A stretch of 64,000 nt of DNA from Gammaproteobacteria bacterium (lineage in GTDB: Bacteria; Pseudomonadota; Gammaproteobacteria; Pseudomonadales; Pseudohongiellaceae). Positions 52,457 through 61,905 of the stretch are shown piece by piece. The stretch is from positions 232,021-296,020 of the forward strand of contig VYCF01000072.1 of the NCBI GenBank assembly GCA_009844085.1, in the 5' to 3' direction. The number at the start of each line of letters is the position of its first letter. Within the stretch, counting starts at the first letter, position 1. Position numbers and translations under genes: made by a program. The notes below the pieces were generated by a model, which was not told where the DNA came from, did not search any database, and worked only from the letters and a program-made list of their open reading frames with translations.

Positions 52457-53598
52457 TCGGCGGTTTGCAGGCGGGCGAATCGGCCGGTGTGGAAGTCGGC
52501 GTCGCCGAAAAGCAATTCGAGTCCGGTGACCTGGCGAAACAGGTGCGAGACGTCGAGTTCATCGGTCATGCCGATGCCGCCATGAATCTGTACGGCTTCC
52601 TGGCCGACCCTGCGGATCGCCTTGCCGACCCGGCTCTTGGCGGCGCTGACCGCGGCAGCCTTGTCCGCCGCGGATTCGTCCGAATCGAGTTGCATCGCCG
52701 CCATGACCGTGATCGAGCGTGCAAGCTGGCATTCCATGAACATGTCCGCCATGCGATGCTGCAGCGCCTGGAAACTGCCGATATGTACGCCGAACTGCTT
52801 GCGGGTCTTGCTGTATTCCACCGTTTTCTGCAGCAATGCGTCGAGCGCCCCAACTGCCTGGGCGCACACCGCGACGGTGGCGTGATCGACCACTTGCTCA
52901 AGCGCCGTCAGCACGCCGCCCGCCTCGCCGAGCCGGGCCGAAGCGGGTATTTCCACCTCGCTGAAAGTGATTTTCGCCGCCTGGCTGCCATCGAGATTGG
53001 CGTAGGCTTGCACATGAACGCCTGCCGCCTCCCGGTCGACGAGAAACGCGCTGATCCCCTCGGAGTCCGTAGCGCCGCCGCTTTCGCGGGCGGTTACGAG
53101 CAACTTGTCCGCGTTGGGACCGTTCAGCACGTTGACCTTGGTTCCGTCGAGAACGAAGTTACCGCCATCGCTTCTCGCGCTGAGGCGGACATTGGCAAGG
53201 TTGTAGCGCGAACCGGATTCCGCCCAGGCCAGCGCGAGTTGCAGGTTCCCCGCCATCAGCGAATGCAGCGATTCGGCTTTCTGTTCTTCGCTGCCGAGCG
53301 CGGCCAGCAGCCTGCCCGCGAGCACGACTGAAGCCAGGTACGGCTCGACCAGCATGGCCTTGCCGAACTCTTCCATCATGACCATCAGGTCCACGGCCGA
53401 ATCGCCGAAACCGCCGTCGGCTTCATCGAACGGCACCGTGAGCCAGCCGAGTTCGCCGAACAATTTCCAGTTCTCGTCGCTGTAACCGGTTTCACTGGCG
53501 GCGATCCGGTTGCGTGAATCGAAATCGTATTGCTGTTGCACGAATTTGCCGACGCTTTCCCTGAGCATCTGCTGTTCTTCGGAATAGGAAAAGTCCAC
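52453..53598 (-). CDS. Acyl-CoA dehydrogenase family protein
   Basis: A 381-residue homologue. It starts with GTG and MDFSYSEEQQMLRESVGKF. It has HGGIGMTDELDVSHLFRQV and ends LLFGDADFHTGRFARL, so the usual Glu of the IEGGT region is absent. It lies 56 bases after the 53655-54854 gene and is coupled to the phosphatase gene. Probably one subunit of a mixed dehydrogenase with its upstream neighbour. Confidence 0.88.
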   Translation of the reverse strand: MDFSYSEEQQMLRESVGKFVQQQYDFDSRNRIAASETGYSDENWKLFGELGWLTVPFDEADGGFGDSAVDLMVMMEEFGKAMLVEPYLASVVLAGRLLAALGSEEQKAESLHSLMAGNLQLALAWAESGSRYNLANVRLSARSDGGNFVLDGTKVNVLNGPNADKLLVTARESGGATDSEGISAFLVDREAAGVHVQAYANLDGSQAAKITFSEVEIPASARLGEAGGVLTALEQVVDHATVAVCAQAVGALDALLQKTVEYSKTRKQFGVHIGSFQALQHRMADMFMECQLARSITVMAAMQLDSDESAADKAAAVSAAKSRVGKAIRRVGQEAVQIHGGIGMTDELDVSHLFRQVTGLELLFGDADFHTGRFARLQTAE

Positions 53599-53654
53599 TT
53601 TCTGACCTCTACTGAATGCTCTATTGAAAGCTCTATTGAAACCTTGGGGGGCGA

Positions 53655-54854
53655 CTACAGACCGAGCACGGCCTTGCAGATGATATTGCGCTGGATTTCG
53701 TTGGAGCCGCCGAAAATCGACAACTTGCGATTGTTGAGATAGACCAGGCCCTGCCCCGCCGGAATGCCCGGCTCCAATGGCGCGCCCTGGAATCCTTCGT
53801 CGAACTGCTCGGGCAGATACGGCAGACTGTGGTAAGCCGCGAGTTCGACGAACATCTCGTCGATGCGCTGGGCAAGTTCGGTGCCGACGACCTTCAGGAT
53901 CGACGATTCGGGACCGGGCGACTTGCCCACGCTCAGCGAAGCCAGGGTGCGCAATTCGGTGTATTCGAGCGCCTTCAGTTCGATTTCCAGTTCTGCGAAC
54001 CGGTGGCTGAAGACGGGATCGTCGAGCATGCTGCCGCCGTAGCCGTCGTCGAGGCTCGCCGCGGCCCTGCGCAAGGCGCGCAGGCGGCGGGTGCTGCGCG
54101 GCACCAACGCAATATTGGTGCGTTCGTGGGTGAGCAACACCTTCGCATAGGTCCAGCCCTTGTTCTCCTCGCCAATCAGATTGGCCGCCGGGACGCGCAC
54201 ATCGTCGAAAAAGATCTCATTGACTTCGACATGGCCGTCCATGAGCACGATGGGCCTGTGGGAGACGCCGGGCGATTTCATGTCGATCAGAAGGAAGCTG
54301 ATGCCTTCCTGCTTCTTTACCGTGGTGTCGGTGCGTACGAGACAGAAAATCCAGTCGGCGTATTGTCCGTAGGTATTCCAGGTCTTGCTGCCGTTGACGA
54401 TATAGTCGTCGCCGTCGCGCACCGCGGAAGTCTTGAGCGAGGCGAGGTCGGAACCGGAGTTGGGCTCGGAATAGCCCTGGCACCACCAGACGTTGCTTTG
54501 CAGGATGTCGGGCAGGAAACGCTGCTGCTGTTCCTCGCTGCCGTAGGCCATCAATACCGGCGCTACCATCTTCATGCCGAAAGGCACCGGCTCGGGCGCG
54601 CCGATCAGGCCCATTTCCATGGCGAAAATGTGTTTCTGCGTGGCGGTCCAGCCGGTGCCGCCGAATTCGACGGGCCAGTTGGGGGCGGCCCAGCCTTGTT
54701 CGTAGAGGATTTTCTGCCAGCGGACGATCTCGTCCTTGCTCAGCCGAATGCCGGCGTCGACTTTCTCGCGCATCTCGGCGGGAAATTCGTTTTGCAGGAA
54801 TTCCCGCACTTCGTCCCGAAAGGCAAGATCCTCGGGCGTAAAATCCGCATTCAC
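53655..54854 (-). CDS. Acyl-CoA dehydrogenase family protein with Phe in the usual Glu position
   Basis: A 399-residue dehydrogenase: WWCQGYSEPNSGSDLASL, GSKTWNTYGQYADWIFCLVR and NNRKLSIFGGSNEIQRNII. The last motif has Phe where the paralogue at 39210-40439 has Glu (SIEGGTAEIQ). The catalytic base may lie elsewhere, as in members that use a residue on another helix, or in the partner subunit. The GTG at 54854 follows GGGAG; an ATG at 54902 is in frame but has no such site. First gene of a four-gene operon. Confidence 0.9.
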   Translation of the reverse strand: MNADFTPEDLAFRDEVREFLQNEFPAEMREKVDAGIRLSKDEIVRWQKILYEQGWAAPNWPVEFGGTGWTATQKHIFAMEMGLIGAPEPVPFGMKMVAPVLMAYGSEEQQQRFLPDILQSNVWWCQGYSEPNSGSDLASLKTSAVRDGDDYIVNGSKTWNTYGQYADWIFCLVRTDTTVKKQEGISFLLIDMKSPGVSHRPIVLMDGHVEVNEIFFDDVRVPAANLIGEENKGWTYAKVLLTHERTNIALVPRSTRRLRALRRAAASLDDGYGGSMLDDPVFSHRFAELEIELKALEYTELRTLASLSVGKSPGPESSILKVVGTELAQRIDEMFVELAAYHSLPYLPEQFDEGFQGAPLEPGIPAGQGLVYLNNRKLSIFGGSNEIQRNIICKAVLGL

Positions 54855-54863
54855 TTCTCGATT

Positions 54864-54868
54864 CTCCC
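54864..54868 (-). promoter_or_regulatory. Ribosome binding site deciding a GTG start
   Basis: GGGAG on the minus strand, 9 bases before the GTG at 54854-54852 of the acyl-CoA dehydrogenase gene. Confidence 0.5.
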
Positions 54869-54981
54869 AGACTGATTTTTCCGGCGCGAAACAGGCGCTC
54901 AAGACGAATTCGCGAGGCTCGCGCCGGGCCGCAAGATTAACATGAGCGCCGGTCTCGCGCGAGGCGCGGAATCGGCAAGAT

Positions 54982-56367
54982 TCAGAGTACGATGGCGTTT
55001 TCCACGCGCCGGAAGCCGCGCTGCCAGATCAATACCATGACCACCGCCATGGGCGCGAGCAGCCACGTCGTCACATTGGAAAGATCCTGTTCGGTCAAGC
55101 CGCCGAAGTGGATGCCTGCATATGCTCCTATGCCGACCACGTGCGCCAGAATATAGTAATTCGTATAGGGCGCGCTGTACTGATCCAGCGGCCAGGGAGA
55201 CTTCAGAAACAGCCAGCGCAGCGACATGGCGATGCCGAACAGGTCCGTGGGCCAGAACAGCAGCAGATTGAAGTTATGATGCAGATCCTCGTGGCCGGAC
55301 CAGAACCAGGAGCCAAGCATGAGACAGCCCAGCATGCCACTGAATATGGACCCGATCAGGGTCGCCGCGCCGAGCACCTGGTATCCCGCCGGGGATAGCG
55401 TTCGCGGGGGATTGTGCGAGGAATCCATGAACCGGCTGTAGCGCCGTCTCCTGGTCGTGAACAACAGCCAGAGAGTGAGCGAGGCGAGAATGACCACAAA
55501 GACCATGTAGGCGTCCCATTGCCGGGACGGCGGAGGAAACTCATCGACCAGCCGCGATTCGGCAAGCAAGGGCAATTGTTCGCCGCCGAGCGCCACGTCG
55601 CTGTCCATGCGCAATAGCTGCCGCCGGAGATTCAGCGGCAGAAACATGCTTTCCCATTCGCTCATCGCTCGATCGATGTTGCTGTTCATGGCAAGGTCGA
55701 GCAACATCGCGACTGCCGAAATCGATGCGTAATGCGACTGGACCACCTGCCGGTAGGTCGTCGCGGTCATACCGGTATATTGGCCGCTCAACCTGCCGTC
55801 GAGCGCCTCGTCCAGATAATCCCGCAGGCGGGTTGTGCAATTGTCGTCGAAGTAATCGTATTCGTAGACTAGATTTTCGGGTTCCAGGTTCCACATCAGC
55901 CGTTGATACAGGCGTGCTTTCTCGGCATTATTGAGGTTGATGCGATCCTCCCAGATCGACCTCTCCTCTTCCCGGTACAACGCATAGGCCTGTTCGGTCG
56001 GAACCGTGAAAAGCCGGTAGTTCATTTCGCCGAGGAAGAAGCGAAAGCCGAATCTGAACATGCCGCCGCTGGCGTCGAATCCGCCCCAGTTGAAAAGCAC
56101 GTCGGCGCCGCTGACCTCATCATGCACGCGCAATGCGCTATGACCGAAGTTGTCCCAGAGCCGGTCGCCGACATCGACGGTTACCAGATAGAAATGCAGG
56201 CGGCCAAAATCTTCCGGTTCCGGGTACCGGCCCGGATCGCCCAAGGGCGGGACCTGGGCTTGCGCGGCAGGCAGTAACAGCAGGGCGAGCAGGATGCACG
56301 CGGCCCGGAACGGGCGGCGCGCATGCCCCGGCCCCGCGGGCCGCGTCTGCCGCGATGCGGATGCCAT
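54982..56367 (-). CDS. Membrane protein with DUF4105 (Lnb-like) periplasmic domain
   Basis: A 461-residue protein. A signal peptide (to about residue 38, LPAAQAQVPP) precedes a DUF4105-type domain with a His in LWDNFGHSALRVHD and the Cys in YFDDNCTTRLRDYL, the catalytic pair of the Lnb lipoprotein N-acyltransferase family. From about residue 290 there are five to six hydrophobic segments. Gram-negative homologues of Lnb are poorly characterised. The His/Cys pair suggests acyl transfer or hydrolysis in the periplasm (inference). Confidence 0.8.
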   Translation of the reverse strand: MASASRQTRPAGPGHARRPFRAACILLALLLLPAAQAQVPPLGDPGRYPEPEDFGRLHFYLVTVDVGDRLWDNFGHSALRVHDEVSGADVLFNWGGFDASGGMFRFGFRFFLGEMNYRLFTVPTEQAYALYREEERSIWEDRINLNNAEKARLYQRLMWNLEPENLVYEYDYFDDNCTTRLRDYLDEALDGRLSGQYTGMTATTYRQVVQSHYASISAVAMLLDLAMNSNIDRAMSEWESMFLPLNLRRQLLRMDSDVALGGEQLPLLAESRLVDEFPPPSRQWDAYMVFVVILASLTLWLLFTTRRRRYSRFMDSSHNPPRTLSPAGYQVLGAATLIGSIFSGMLGCLMLGSWFWSGHEDLHHNFNLLLFWPTDLFGIAMSLRWLFLKSPWPLDQYSAPYTNYYILAHVVGIGAYAGIHFGGLTEQDLSNVTTWLLAPMAVVMVLIWQRGFRRVENAIVL

Positions 56368-56377
56368 GGATTCCTTC

Positions 56378-57124
56378 TTACAGTTCCCGCAGCCAGATGT
56401 TCCGGAAGGATACGACCTGTCCGTGATCCTGCAAGCTCAACGGCATCTTGCCGGTGCAGTCCTGCATTTGCTCGCTGGGATAAGGCGCGCATCGCGTTTC
56501 GTAGACTGGTTCGGGCGTGAACGTGGCGCCGGCCAGCCGCACGTTGTTCTGCACCAGCACGCCATTGTGAAATACGGTCACATAGGCTGGCGAAACGAGT
56601 TCACCCTGTTCGAACACCGGCGCCGTGAAGACGATGTCGTAGCTTTGCCATTCGCCCGGCCGCCGCGCCGCGTTGACCAGCGGCGGCGATTGCAGGTAGA
56701 CCGAGCCGGCCTGGCCGTTGACATAAGTCGGGTTTTCCCAACTGTCGAGAATCTGCACTTCGAACAGCCCGTGCAGAAACACGCCGCTGTTGCCCCTGCT
56801 CTGGCCGCTGCCGCTGATGACATCGGTCGGACGCCATTCCAGGTGCAGTTGCATGCTGCCGAACGACTCCCGGGTGCGGATCGAGCCGACTCCGGGGGTG
56901 ACCGTGGCCACGCCATCGGCGATTTCCCAGCGCGCGGGTTCACCGTCCTCGATGCGCATCCATTGGTCCAGGTTCGTCCCGTCGAACAGCACGATCGCAT
57001 CCGACGGCGGAGCGCCGTTTGCCGGAGCGTTGACGAGTTCGGGTTCGGGTTCCCAGACGGCCCGGTCCTGGGCGCTGACGGCGGCCGCGGTCAAGGCGGC
57101 GATTGCAAGTAACAGTTTCTTCAT
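56378..57124 (-). CDS. Exported DUF1080 (3-keto-disaccharide hydrolase-like) protein
   Basis: A 248-residue protein with signal peptide (to about residue 18, AAAVSAQDRA), then the DUF1080 jelly-roll: IVLFDGTNLDQWMR, FGSMQLHLEWRPTD, GNSGVFLHGLFEVQILDSW and WQSYDIVFTAP. Members hydrolyse 3-keto-disaccharides. It ends an operon with the Gfo/Idh, GMC and subunit-3 genes that would make the 3-keto form of a glycoside, so the operon forms a plausible periplasmic pathway. Confidence 0.88.
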   Translation of the reverse strand: MKKLLLAIAALTAAAVSAQDRAVWEPEPELVNAPANGAPPSDAIVLFDGTNLDQWMRIEDGEPARWEIADGVATVTPGVGSIRTRESFGSMQLHLEWRPTDVISGSGQSRGNSGVFLHGLFEVQILDSWENPTYVNGQAGSVYLQSPPLVNAARRPGEWQSYDIVFTAPVFEQGELVSPAYVTVFHNGVLVQNNVRLAGATFTPEPVYETRCAPYPSEQMQDCTGKMPLSLQDHGQVVSFRNIWLREL

Positions 57125-57139
57125 GTTGGAGTCTCGCGA

Positions 57140-57847
57140 TCAACTGGTAAGGTTCATGTCATCGTCCCAGGTCGCGATAATGTTGCGCCGGGACTGATCG
57201 ACGCATTTGGCAAGCCATTCCGGTTCGTATTGCAGGCCGTGCCGTGCGAGAACTTCGGCCGGCACGCCATCCCACACGTTGGCCACATTGCCCTGGTAGC
57301 CGAGGTCCCGGAAGCCTTGCCCGGTAGTATAGTAGCCGGTCAGGGTCAGATCGCGCATCAGCGAGAAAAAGCGGATGCCCGGCTGCAACACCGGATCTTC
57401 CACATCGGGCCAGGCGATGCGGTCGCAGATTGAAAGTCGCTGGGGCTCGTCGATGTTGACGAAATCCGCGCCGAATTCGGCGACGGCGTAACTGTCGAGC
57501 CAGGCGATTCCGCCCCGTACGGGCAATTTCAGGGTCTCGCGGTCCTTGACGATGAATTCCACGAAATCCGGCAGGCCCGCGTCGAGGGCGCCGCCGTTGG
57601 GATGATCCGAAGGCAAAATGATGTCGCAAAGAACGGCAATCGTGACGAGTTCGTGTTCGCTGAAATAACTTTCAGCGAACAGTTCCCGGTCGCGCTGCCG
57701 TTCGGCTTCGGTGCGGCCGTAGGAATATTCCCGCGGCAGTTCTGTCCAGTTCACCGGCGCGCCGGTAGCGCAGCCAGCGGTCGCGGCGCCCGCGGCGAGC
57801 GGCGCCAGCAGTAATGATTTCAGGGTCTCGCGGCGGTTCATTTTCAT
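57140..57847 (-). CDS. Gluconate 2-dehydrogenase subunit 3-family protein, Tat-exported
   Basis: A 235-residue small subunit. The twin-arginine signal MNRRETLKSLLLAPLAAGAA is followed by a Cys in ATAGCATG. The helical body contains ITLAV-type segment LVTIAVLCDIILPSDHPNGG and GIRFFSLMRDLTLTGYY, typical of the family. Such subunits chaperone or anchor GMC dehydrogenases and provide their export signal. It begins 3 bases after the GMC gene ends. Confidence 0.88.
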   Translation of the reverse strand: MKMNRRETLKSLLLAPLAAGAATAGCATGAPVNWTELPREYSYGRTEAERQRDRELFAESYFSEHELVTIAVLCDIILPSDHPNGGALDAGLPDFVEFIVKDRETLKLPVRGGIAWLDSYAVAEFGADFVNIDEPQRLSICDRIAWPDVEDPVLQPGIRFFSLMRDLTLTGYYTTGQGFRDLGYQGNVANVWDGVPAEVLARHGLQYEPEWLAKCVDQSRRNIIATWDDDMNLTS

Positions 57848-57850
57848 GGC

Positions 57851-59563
57851 TTACAGGTTCCGCTGCTGCATCTGTTCGACGATGTAGTCACTGGTGCGCC
57901 AGGCGAGGGCTAGAATCGTCCAGGTCGGATTCTTGTCCGCCTGGGAAACGAAAGTGCCGGCGTCGGCGACGAAAACATTGCCGGCGTCGTGCAATTGCCC
58001 ATAGCGGTTGGTAACCGAAGTGGCGGGATCGTCGCCCATGCGCGTCGTGCCGACCTCGTGGATGATTTCGCCCGGCTGGGTCAGGCCGTATTGGCGCTCG
58101 GGGCCGGGCTTGTCGCCAAGCAATATGCCTCCCGACGCTTCGAGCAATTCTTCCATGGTGTCCTGCATGTGGCGGGCCTGGTTGATTTCCTGTTCGGTCC
58201 AGCGATAGTCGAAGCGCAGCACCGGGATGCCCCATTCGTCGACCACGTCCGGGTCGAGTTCGCAATAATTGCCGTATTGGGGAACGCTTTCACCGCGGCA
58301 GGCGATGCTCAGGCGCGAACCGTAGAAACGGCGGACATCGTCGCGCAGTCCATTGCCGTAGCCGCCGACCCGCTCACCGAGAAACTCCTTGTATTGATTC
58401 GCGGCGAAACCGAAACCGTAGGACGGCATGCCCATGCCGCCGCCGATTTCGAGATGATAGCCGCGGGCGAAATTGAGGTTGGCGCCTTCGAGCCACCAGG
58501 GCGTGTAGACATGCATGCCGCCGACGCCGTCTTCGTTGTAGACGTCCCGGTCCATCAGTTCCGGCAGGAAGGCCGCCCGACTTGCGCCAGTAGAATCGTG
58601 CAGATAGCGGCCCACGTGCCCACTGCTGTTGCCGAGCCCCGAACCGTGCCGCGCGCTGATCGAGTTGAGCAGGATGCGTGCGGTGCTGCAGGCCGAGGCG
58701 GCGAGCACGACGCTGCGTCCGTTGATTCGCAGTTCCCGCCGGTTGCCGCGGTCGATGCAGGACACGCCGGTGGCGCTGCCGTCGGGGCTCGTATCGACCT
58801 TGCGCACCATGGTGTTGGTATAGACGTCGACCCGTCCGCTCGCCACCGCCGGATAGATCAGCACCGTGCTGGACGAAAAATCGGCGTGCAGGGAACAGGC
58901 GCGGTCGCATTGCCGACAATACACGCAAACGCCGCGTTCGTCGTTGATGCGCTTGGTCAGAATCGACTTGCGAGCGGGAAAGACGGGAACGCCGGCACTG
59001 CGCGCGCCGCGGATATAGTACATCTCGTGCAGGCGCGGCTTGGGCGGCGGCAGGAAGAAGCCGTCCGGGTCGTTCGGCAGCCCTTCGTTGGTGCCGAATA
59101 CGCCGACCAGCTTGTCGACCTTGTCGTAATACGGCTTGACGTCTTCATAGCCGATGGGCCAGTTGTCGCCGAGTCCGTCGATGTCGCGGCGCTTGAAGTC
59201 CAGCGGCCCGAAGCGCAGGGAAATGCGGCCCCAGTGATTGGTCCTGCCGCCGAGCATGCGCGCGCGCCACCACATGAAGTCGGTGCCTTCCGCCGTGGTG
59301 AAAGGTTCGCCGTCGAGTTCCCAGCCGCCGATGCAGGCGTTGAAATCGCCGAACGGACGCAGTCTTGTGCTGGCGCCCCGGCGCGGCGACTCCCAGGGAT
59401 AGCGGAACTGGGTGCGCTGGCTGTCGTGGGCCGGATCGTACCAGGGGCCGGCTTCGACCAGCGCTACGCGCAAACCGGCCTGGGCCAGCCGCCAGGTGGC
59501 CATGCCGCCGCCGGCGCCGGAGCCGACGACTATCGCGTCATATGTTGTGTCGTCCGTGCTCAC
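57851..59563 (-). CDS. GMC-family oxidoreductase, probable glucoside 3-dehydrogenase catalytic subunit
   Basis: A 570-residue flavoprotein. FAD binding: AIVVGSGAGGGMATWRLAQ. It has a Cys cluster GVCVYCRQCDRACSLHADF, and the C-terminal HEVGTTRMGDDP with NPTWTILALAWR carries the His/Asn catalytic region. It has no signal peptide and would be exported with its Tat-tagged subunit 3. Start is GTG, overlapping the Gfo/Idh stop (GTGA). Together with subunit 3 and a DUF1080 hydrolase this fits a glucoside 3-dehydrogenase; other sugar-oxidising GMC enzymes remain possible. Confidence 0.88.
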   Translation of the reverse strand: MSTDDTTYDAIVVGSGAGGGMATWRLAQAGLRVALVEAGPWYDPAHDSQRTQFRYPWESPRRGASTRLRPFGDFNACIGGWELDGEPFTTAEGTDFMWWRARMLGGRTNHWGRISLRFGPLDFKRRDIDGLGDNWPIGYEDVKPYYDKVDKLVGVFGTNEGLPNDPDGFFLPPPKPRLHEMYYIRGARSAGVPVFPARKSILTKRINDERGVCVYCRQCDRACSLHADFSSSTVLIYPAVASGRVDVYTNTMVRKVDTSPDGSATGVSCIDRGNRRELRINGRSVVLAASACSTARILLNSISARHGSGLGNSSGHVGRYLHDSTGASRAAFLPELMDRDVYNEDGVGGMHVYTPWWLEGANLNFARGYHLEIGGGMGMPSYGFGFAANQYKEFLGERVGGYGNGLRDDVRRFYGSRLSIACRGESVPQYGNYCELDPDVVDEWGIPVLRFDYRWTEQEINQARHMQDTMEELLEASGGILLGDKPGPERQYGLTQPGEIIHEVGTTRMGDDPATSVTNRYGQLHDAGNVFVADAGTFVSQADKNPTWTILALAWRTSDYIVEQMQQRNL

Positions 59564-60939
59564 GAAAGGCCGTATCCGGGCCGATATTCCTTGTCCAGCA
59601 TGGCGTTCGCCGCCTCGTCATTGGTGAAACGCATCGCCTCGCCGTCGTATTCGAGCACCTTGTGCGTGAACGCCTGGCGCACGGCGATATTGCCGAGCAG
59701 CATCGTTTCGGTGAGGCGGCCGGCGTATTCGAAATTCGATGTGGTGACCTTCGAGCGATCCTTGATGGCGTCGATCCATTCCTGGTAGATGCCGTTCGAA
59801 CGGGCCAGGGTCCGCGGCGGCGCGGGCGTTTCCAGATGAACCGATTCGGGAATCAGCACCGGATCGCGGCCGTAGACGCCGTGCATCAGGGTCTTGCGTT
59901 CGCCGACGATGAGAACGCCGCCGTCGTTGCCCGCCATCTGCCTGCCGTTTTCGAGCTGAACAGGCCGCTCGGGCAGCAGGCCGCCGTCATACCAGGTCAT
60001 CTTGACCGCGGGTCTCGCTTCCGTCGCCGCGAATTCGAAATGAATCTTCGTGGCGAGCGGAAAACTCTCGTATCCCTCGCCCCAGCGGGTCGAACTCGCG
60101 CTGACGCGTTGCGGCAGGTCGAGTCCCAGCGCCCAATAAGGGTGGTCGATGATATGCGCGCCCATATCGCCGACGACGCCGGTGCCGAAATCGACCCAGC
60201 CGCGCCAGTTGAACGGATGATAGGTTTCGTGCAGGTAAGGGCGATTCGGCGCAGCGCCAAGCCAGAGATTCCAGTCGAGCGTTACGGGAATGGCGGCGCT
60301 GCCTTCCGGACGCGCGACGCCCTGGGGCCAGACCGGACGGTTGGTCCAGCAATGCACTTCGCGAATCTCGCCGAGTTCTCCCGAAGCCACCCATTCGTTG
60401 ATCAGCCGCGCGCCTTCCTCGGCGTGCCCCTGGTTGCCCATCTGCGTAACCACATTGGTTTCCCGCGCGCGGCGAGCGAGATAGCGCGCCTCGGCGACGG
60501 TATGGCAGAGCGGCTTTTCGATGTACAGGTGTTTGCCGAGGTCCATCGCCGCGGAAGCGACCGGCGCGTGCATATGATCCGGCGTGCTGATCACCACCGC
60601 GTCGATTTCCGGATTCTCGTCGAACATCTCCCGGTAATCGCGATAAGTCCTGGCCCGGTCCCGGAAAGGCGCGGCGAACTCTTCCGCCAGCGTGGACGCC
60701 AGCCGTTCGTCGTCTATCTCGCATAGCGCGTAGATGTTTTCGTGGGCGACATCGCGGATATTCGATCTGCCCCTGCCGCCGACGCCGACCGCCGCTATAT
60801 TGAGCCTGTCGCTCGGCGCGACGAACCCCTGGCCGCCAAGCACATAGCGGGGCACAATCATGAAAGCCGGCGCCGCCGCCAGCAGGCTCCTGCGCTTGAG
60901 GTCGACAGCCTCCGACGCTTCCGGTTTCTTCGACTTCAT
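59560..60939 (-). CDS. Gfo/Idh/MocA-family oxidoreductase, Tat-exported
   Basis: A 459-residue NAD(P)-dependent oxidoreductase homologue. A twin-arginine-like N-terminus ([16 protein letters not shown]) precedes the Rossmann domain with [15 protein letters not shown] and [12 protein letters not shown], then the family motif [16 protein letters not shown]-terminal substrate domain contains [30 protein letters not shown] lies upstream. Exported members with tightly bound NAD act on sugars. First gene of the 3-keto-glycoside operon. Confidence 0.9.
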   Translation of the reverse strand: MKSKKPEASEAVDLKRRSLLAAAPAFMIVPRYVLGGQGFVAPSDRLNIAAVGVGGRGRSNIRDVAHENIYALCEIDDERLASTLAEEFAAPFRDRARTYRDYREMFDENPEIDAVVISTPDHMHAPVASAAMDLGKHLYIEKPLCHTVAEARYLARRARETNVVTQMGNQGHAEEGARLINEWVASGELGEIREVHCWTNRPVWPQGVARPEGSAAIPVTLDWNLWLGAAPNRPYLHETYHPFNWRGWVDFGTGVVGDMGAHIIDHPYWALGLDLPQRVSASSTRWGEGYESFPLATKIHFEFAATEARPAVKMTWYDGGLLPERPVQLENGRQMAGNDGGVLIVGERKTLMHGVYGRDPVLIPESVHLETPAPPRTLARSNGIYQEWIDAIKDRSKVTTSNFEYAGRLTETMLLGNIAVRQAFTHKVLEYDGEAMRFTNDEAANAMLDKEYRPGYGLS

Positions 60940-61116
60940 GCCCTCTGCTCCCCTGACGAAAACCCGTCAATCCTAGCAAAGTTGCACGAAGGAAAAAGCC
61001 TTCCATGCACGGTCGTCGCCGGAAACTTGAAATTTAGTCTGGCCTCCTTCAGTCTGAATCCCATTCTGCGTGGTTCCTCGGCAGCGGTTCCCCGACAAAT
61101 TGACAGAGGTTTTTCG

Positions 61117-61437
61117 ATGTTGATACACGATCCCCCTCATCCTGGAGCGGTCATCAAGCGGCAATGCCTGCAACCATTGGGATTGACCGTCACCGAGGCG
61201 GCTCAGGGTCTCGCGGTTTCGCGCAATACCTTGTCAATGCTGTTGAATGGTCGTATTGGCATTTCCCCCGAAATGGCCATTCGCCTTTCACAGGCCTTTG
61301 GCGGCAGCGCCGAAAGTTGGCTACGGCAGCAAATGCAATACGATCTCTGGCAAGCCCGACAGAACCGTGGACAAATCGAGATTCGAAAATTCGCTTCGGC
61401 GGAAGCAATAGTCGAAACTGGTGCGCGGGCAACTTGA
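61117..61437 (+). CDS. HigA-type antitoxin (XRE family), apparently orphan
   Basis: A 106-residue helix-turn-helix protein: [39 protein letters not shown] and [20 protein letters not shown], close to HigA. The frame is open to 60742, but the ATG at 61117 with AGAGG upstream gives the family N-terminus. HigB normally lies immediately upstream. The 60940-61116 gap shows no HigB-like sequence such as its C-terminal DYVDYH, so the toxin is missing or decayed. Confidence 0.88.
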   Translation: MLIHDPPHPGAVIKRQCLQPLGLTVTEAAQGLAVSRNTLSMLLNGRIGISPEMAIRLSQAFGGSAESWLRQQMQYDLWQARQNRGQIEIRKFASAEAIVETGARAT

Positions 61438-61461
61438 ACCACGCGTTCCGCTTTCGGTCTT

Positions 61462-61905
61462 TCAAGCGCTGAAGTGGACTGACAGGCTCACTTGCTTGCC
61501 CAGATGCACCAAGGCCCTTTCAATTGCTGCGACCTTTGTGGCGTGGTCCGGATTCAGCATTCGCCGTACCTCGGTTTCCGCAATGTTCAATTGTCTAGCG
61601 AATTGGCGCTGGGACAGGCCCGATTCACGGAACGATTCGTACAGGGCAGCCTTCAAGACGATCTGGATTGGAGGCAAGACCAAAGGGCCGTTTCGCCAAC
61701 CCATGTGGAACGGTGCCGGCAGGTCTTTGCCATCGCGCATGGTCGCGGTAATCAACTCGCGAAGCATGTCGCGCGCTTCTGTTAGCGCTTCCTCCCTGGT
61801 TGCGCCATCCGTCACACCCCAGCCGAAGTCGGGAAACGTCACCAAATGACGGCCATCTTCGCCTCGTTCAATTTTTGCCGGATAGTTGAAGTCGGCGCAA
61901 ACCAT
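61462..61905 (-). CDS. HicB-type antitoxin, apparently orphan
   Basis: A 147-residue protein. The N-terminal HicB fold reads FNYPAKIERGEDGRHLVTFP and TDGATREEALTEARDMLREL. A C-terminal helix-turn-helix reads LSQRQFARQLNIAETEVRRM. HicA, about 60 residues, is expected next to it. The gap 61906-62112 holds no HicA-like double-stranded RNA-binding fold, only a 45-codon ORF with no recognisable similarity. It faces the HigA gene with 24 bases between. Confidence 0.85.
   Translation of the reverse strand: MVCADFNYPAKIERGEDGRHLVTFPDFGWGVTDGATREEALTEARDMLRELITATMRDGKDLPAPFHMGWRNGPLVLPPIQIVLKAALYESFRESGLSQRQFARQLNIAETEVRRMLNPDHATKVAAIERALVHLGKQVSLSVHFSA

Noticed and set aside
57989..59788. A 599-codon plus-strand ORF
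   Set aside because: Antisense shadow of the GMC oxidoreductase and Gfo/Idh genes; no motif or ribosome site of its own.
60940..61116. A HigB toxin gene upstream of HigA
   Set aside because: No ORF with the HigB pattern (for example a DYVDYH end) exists on either strand of the gap.
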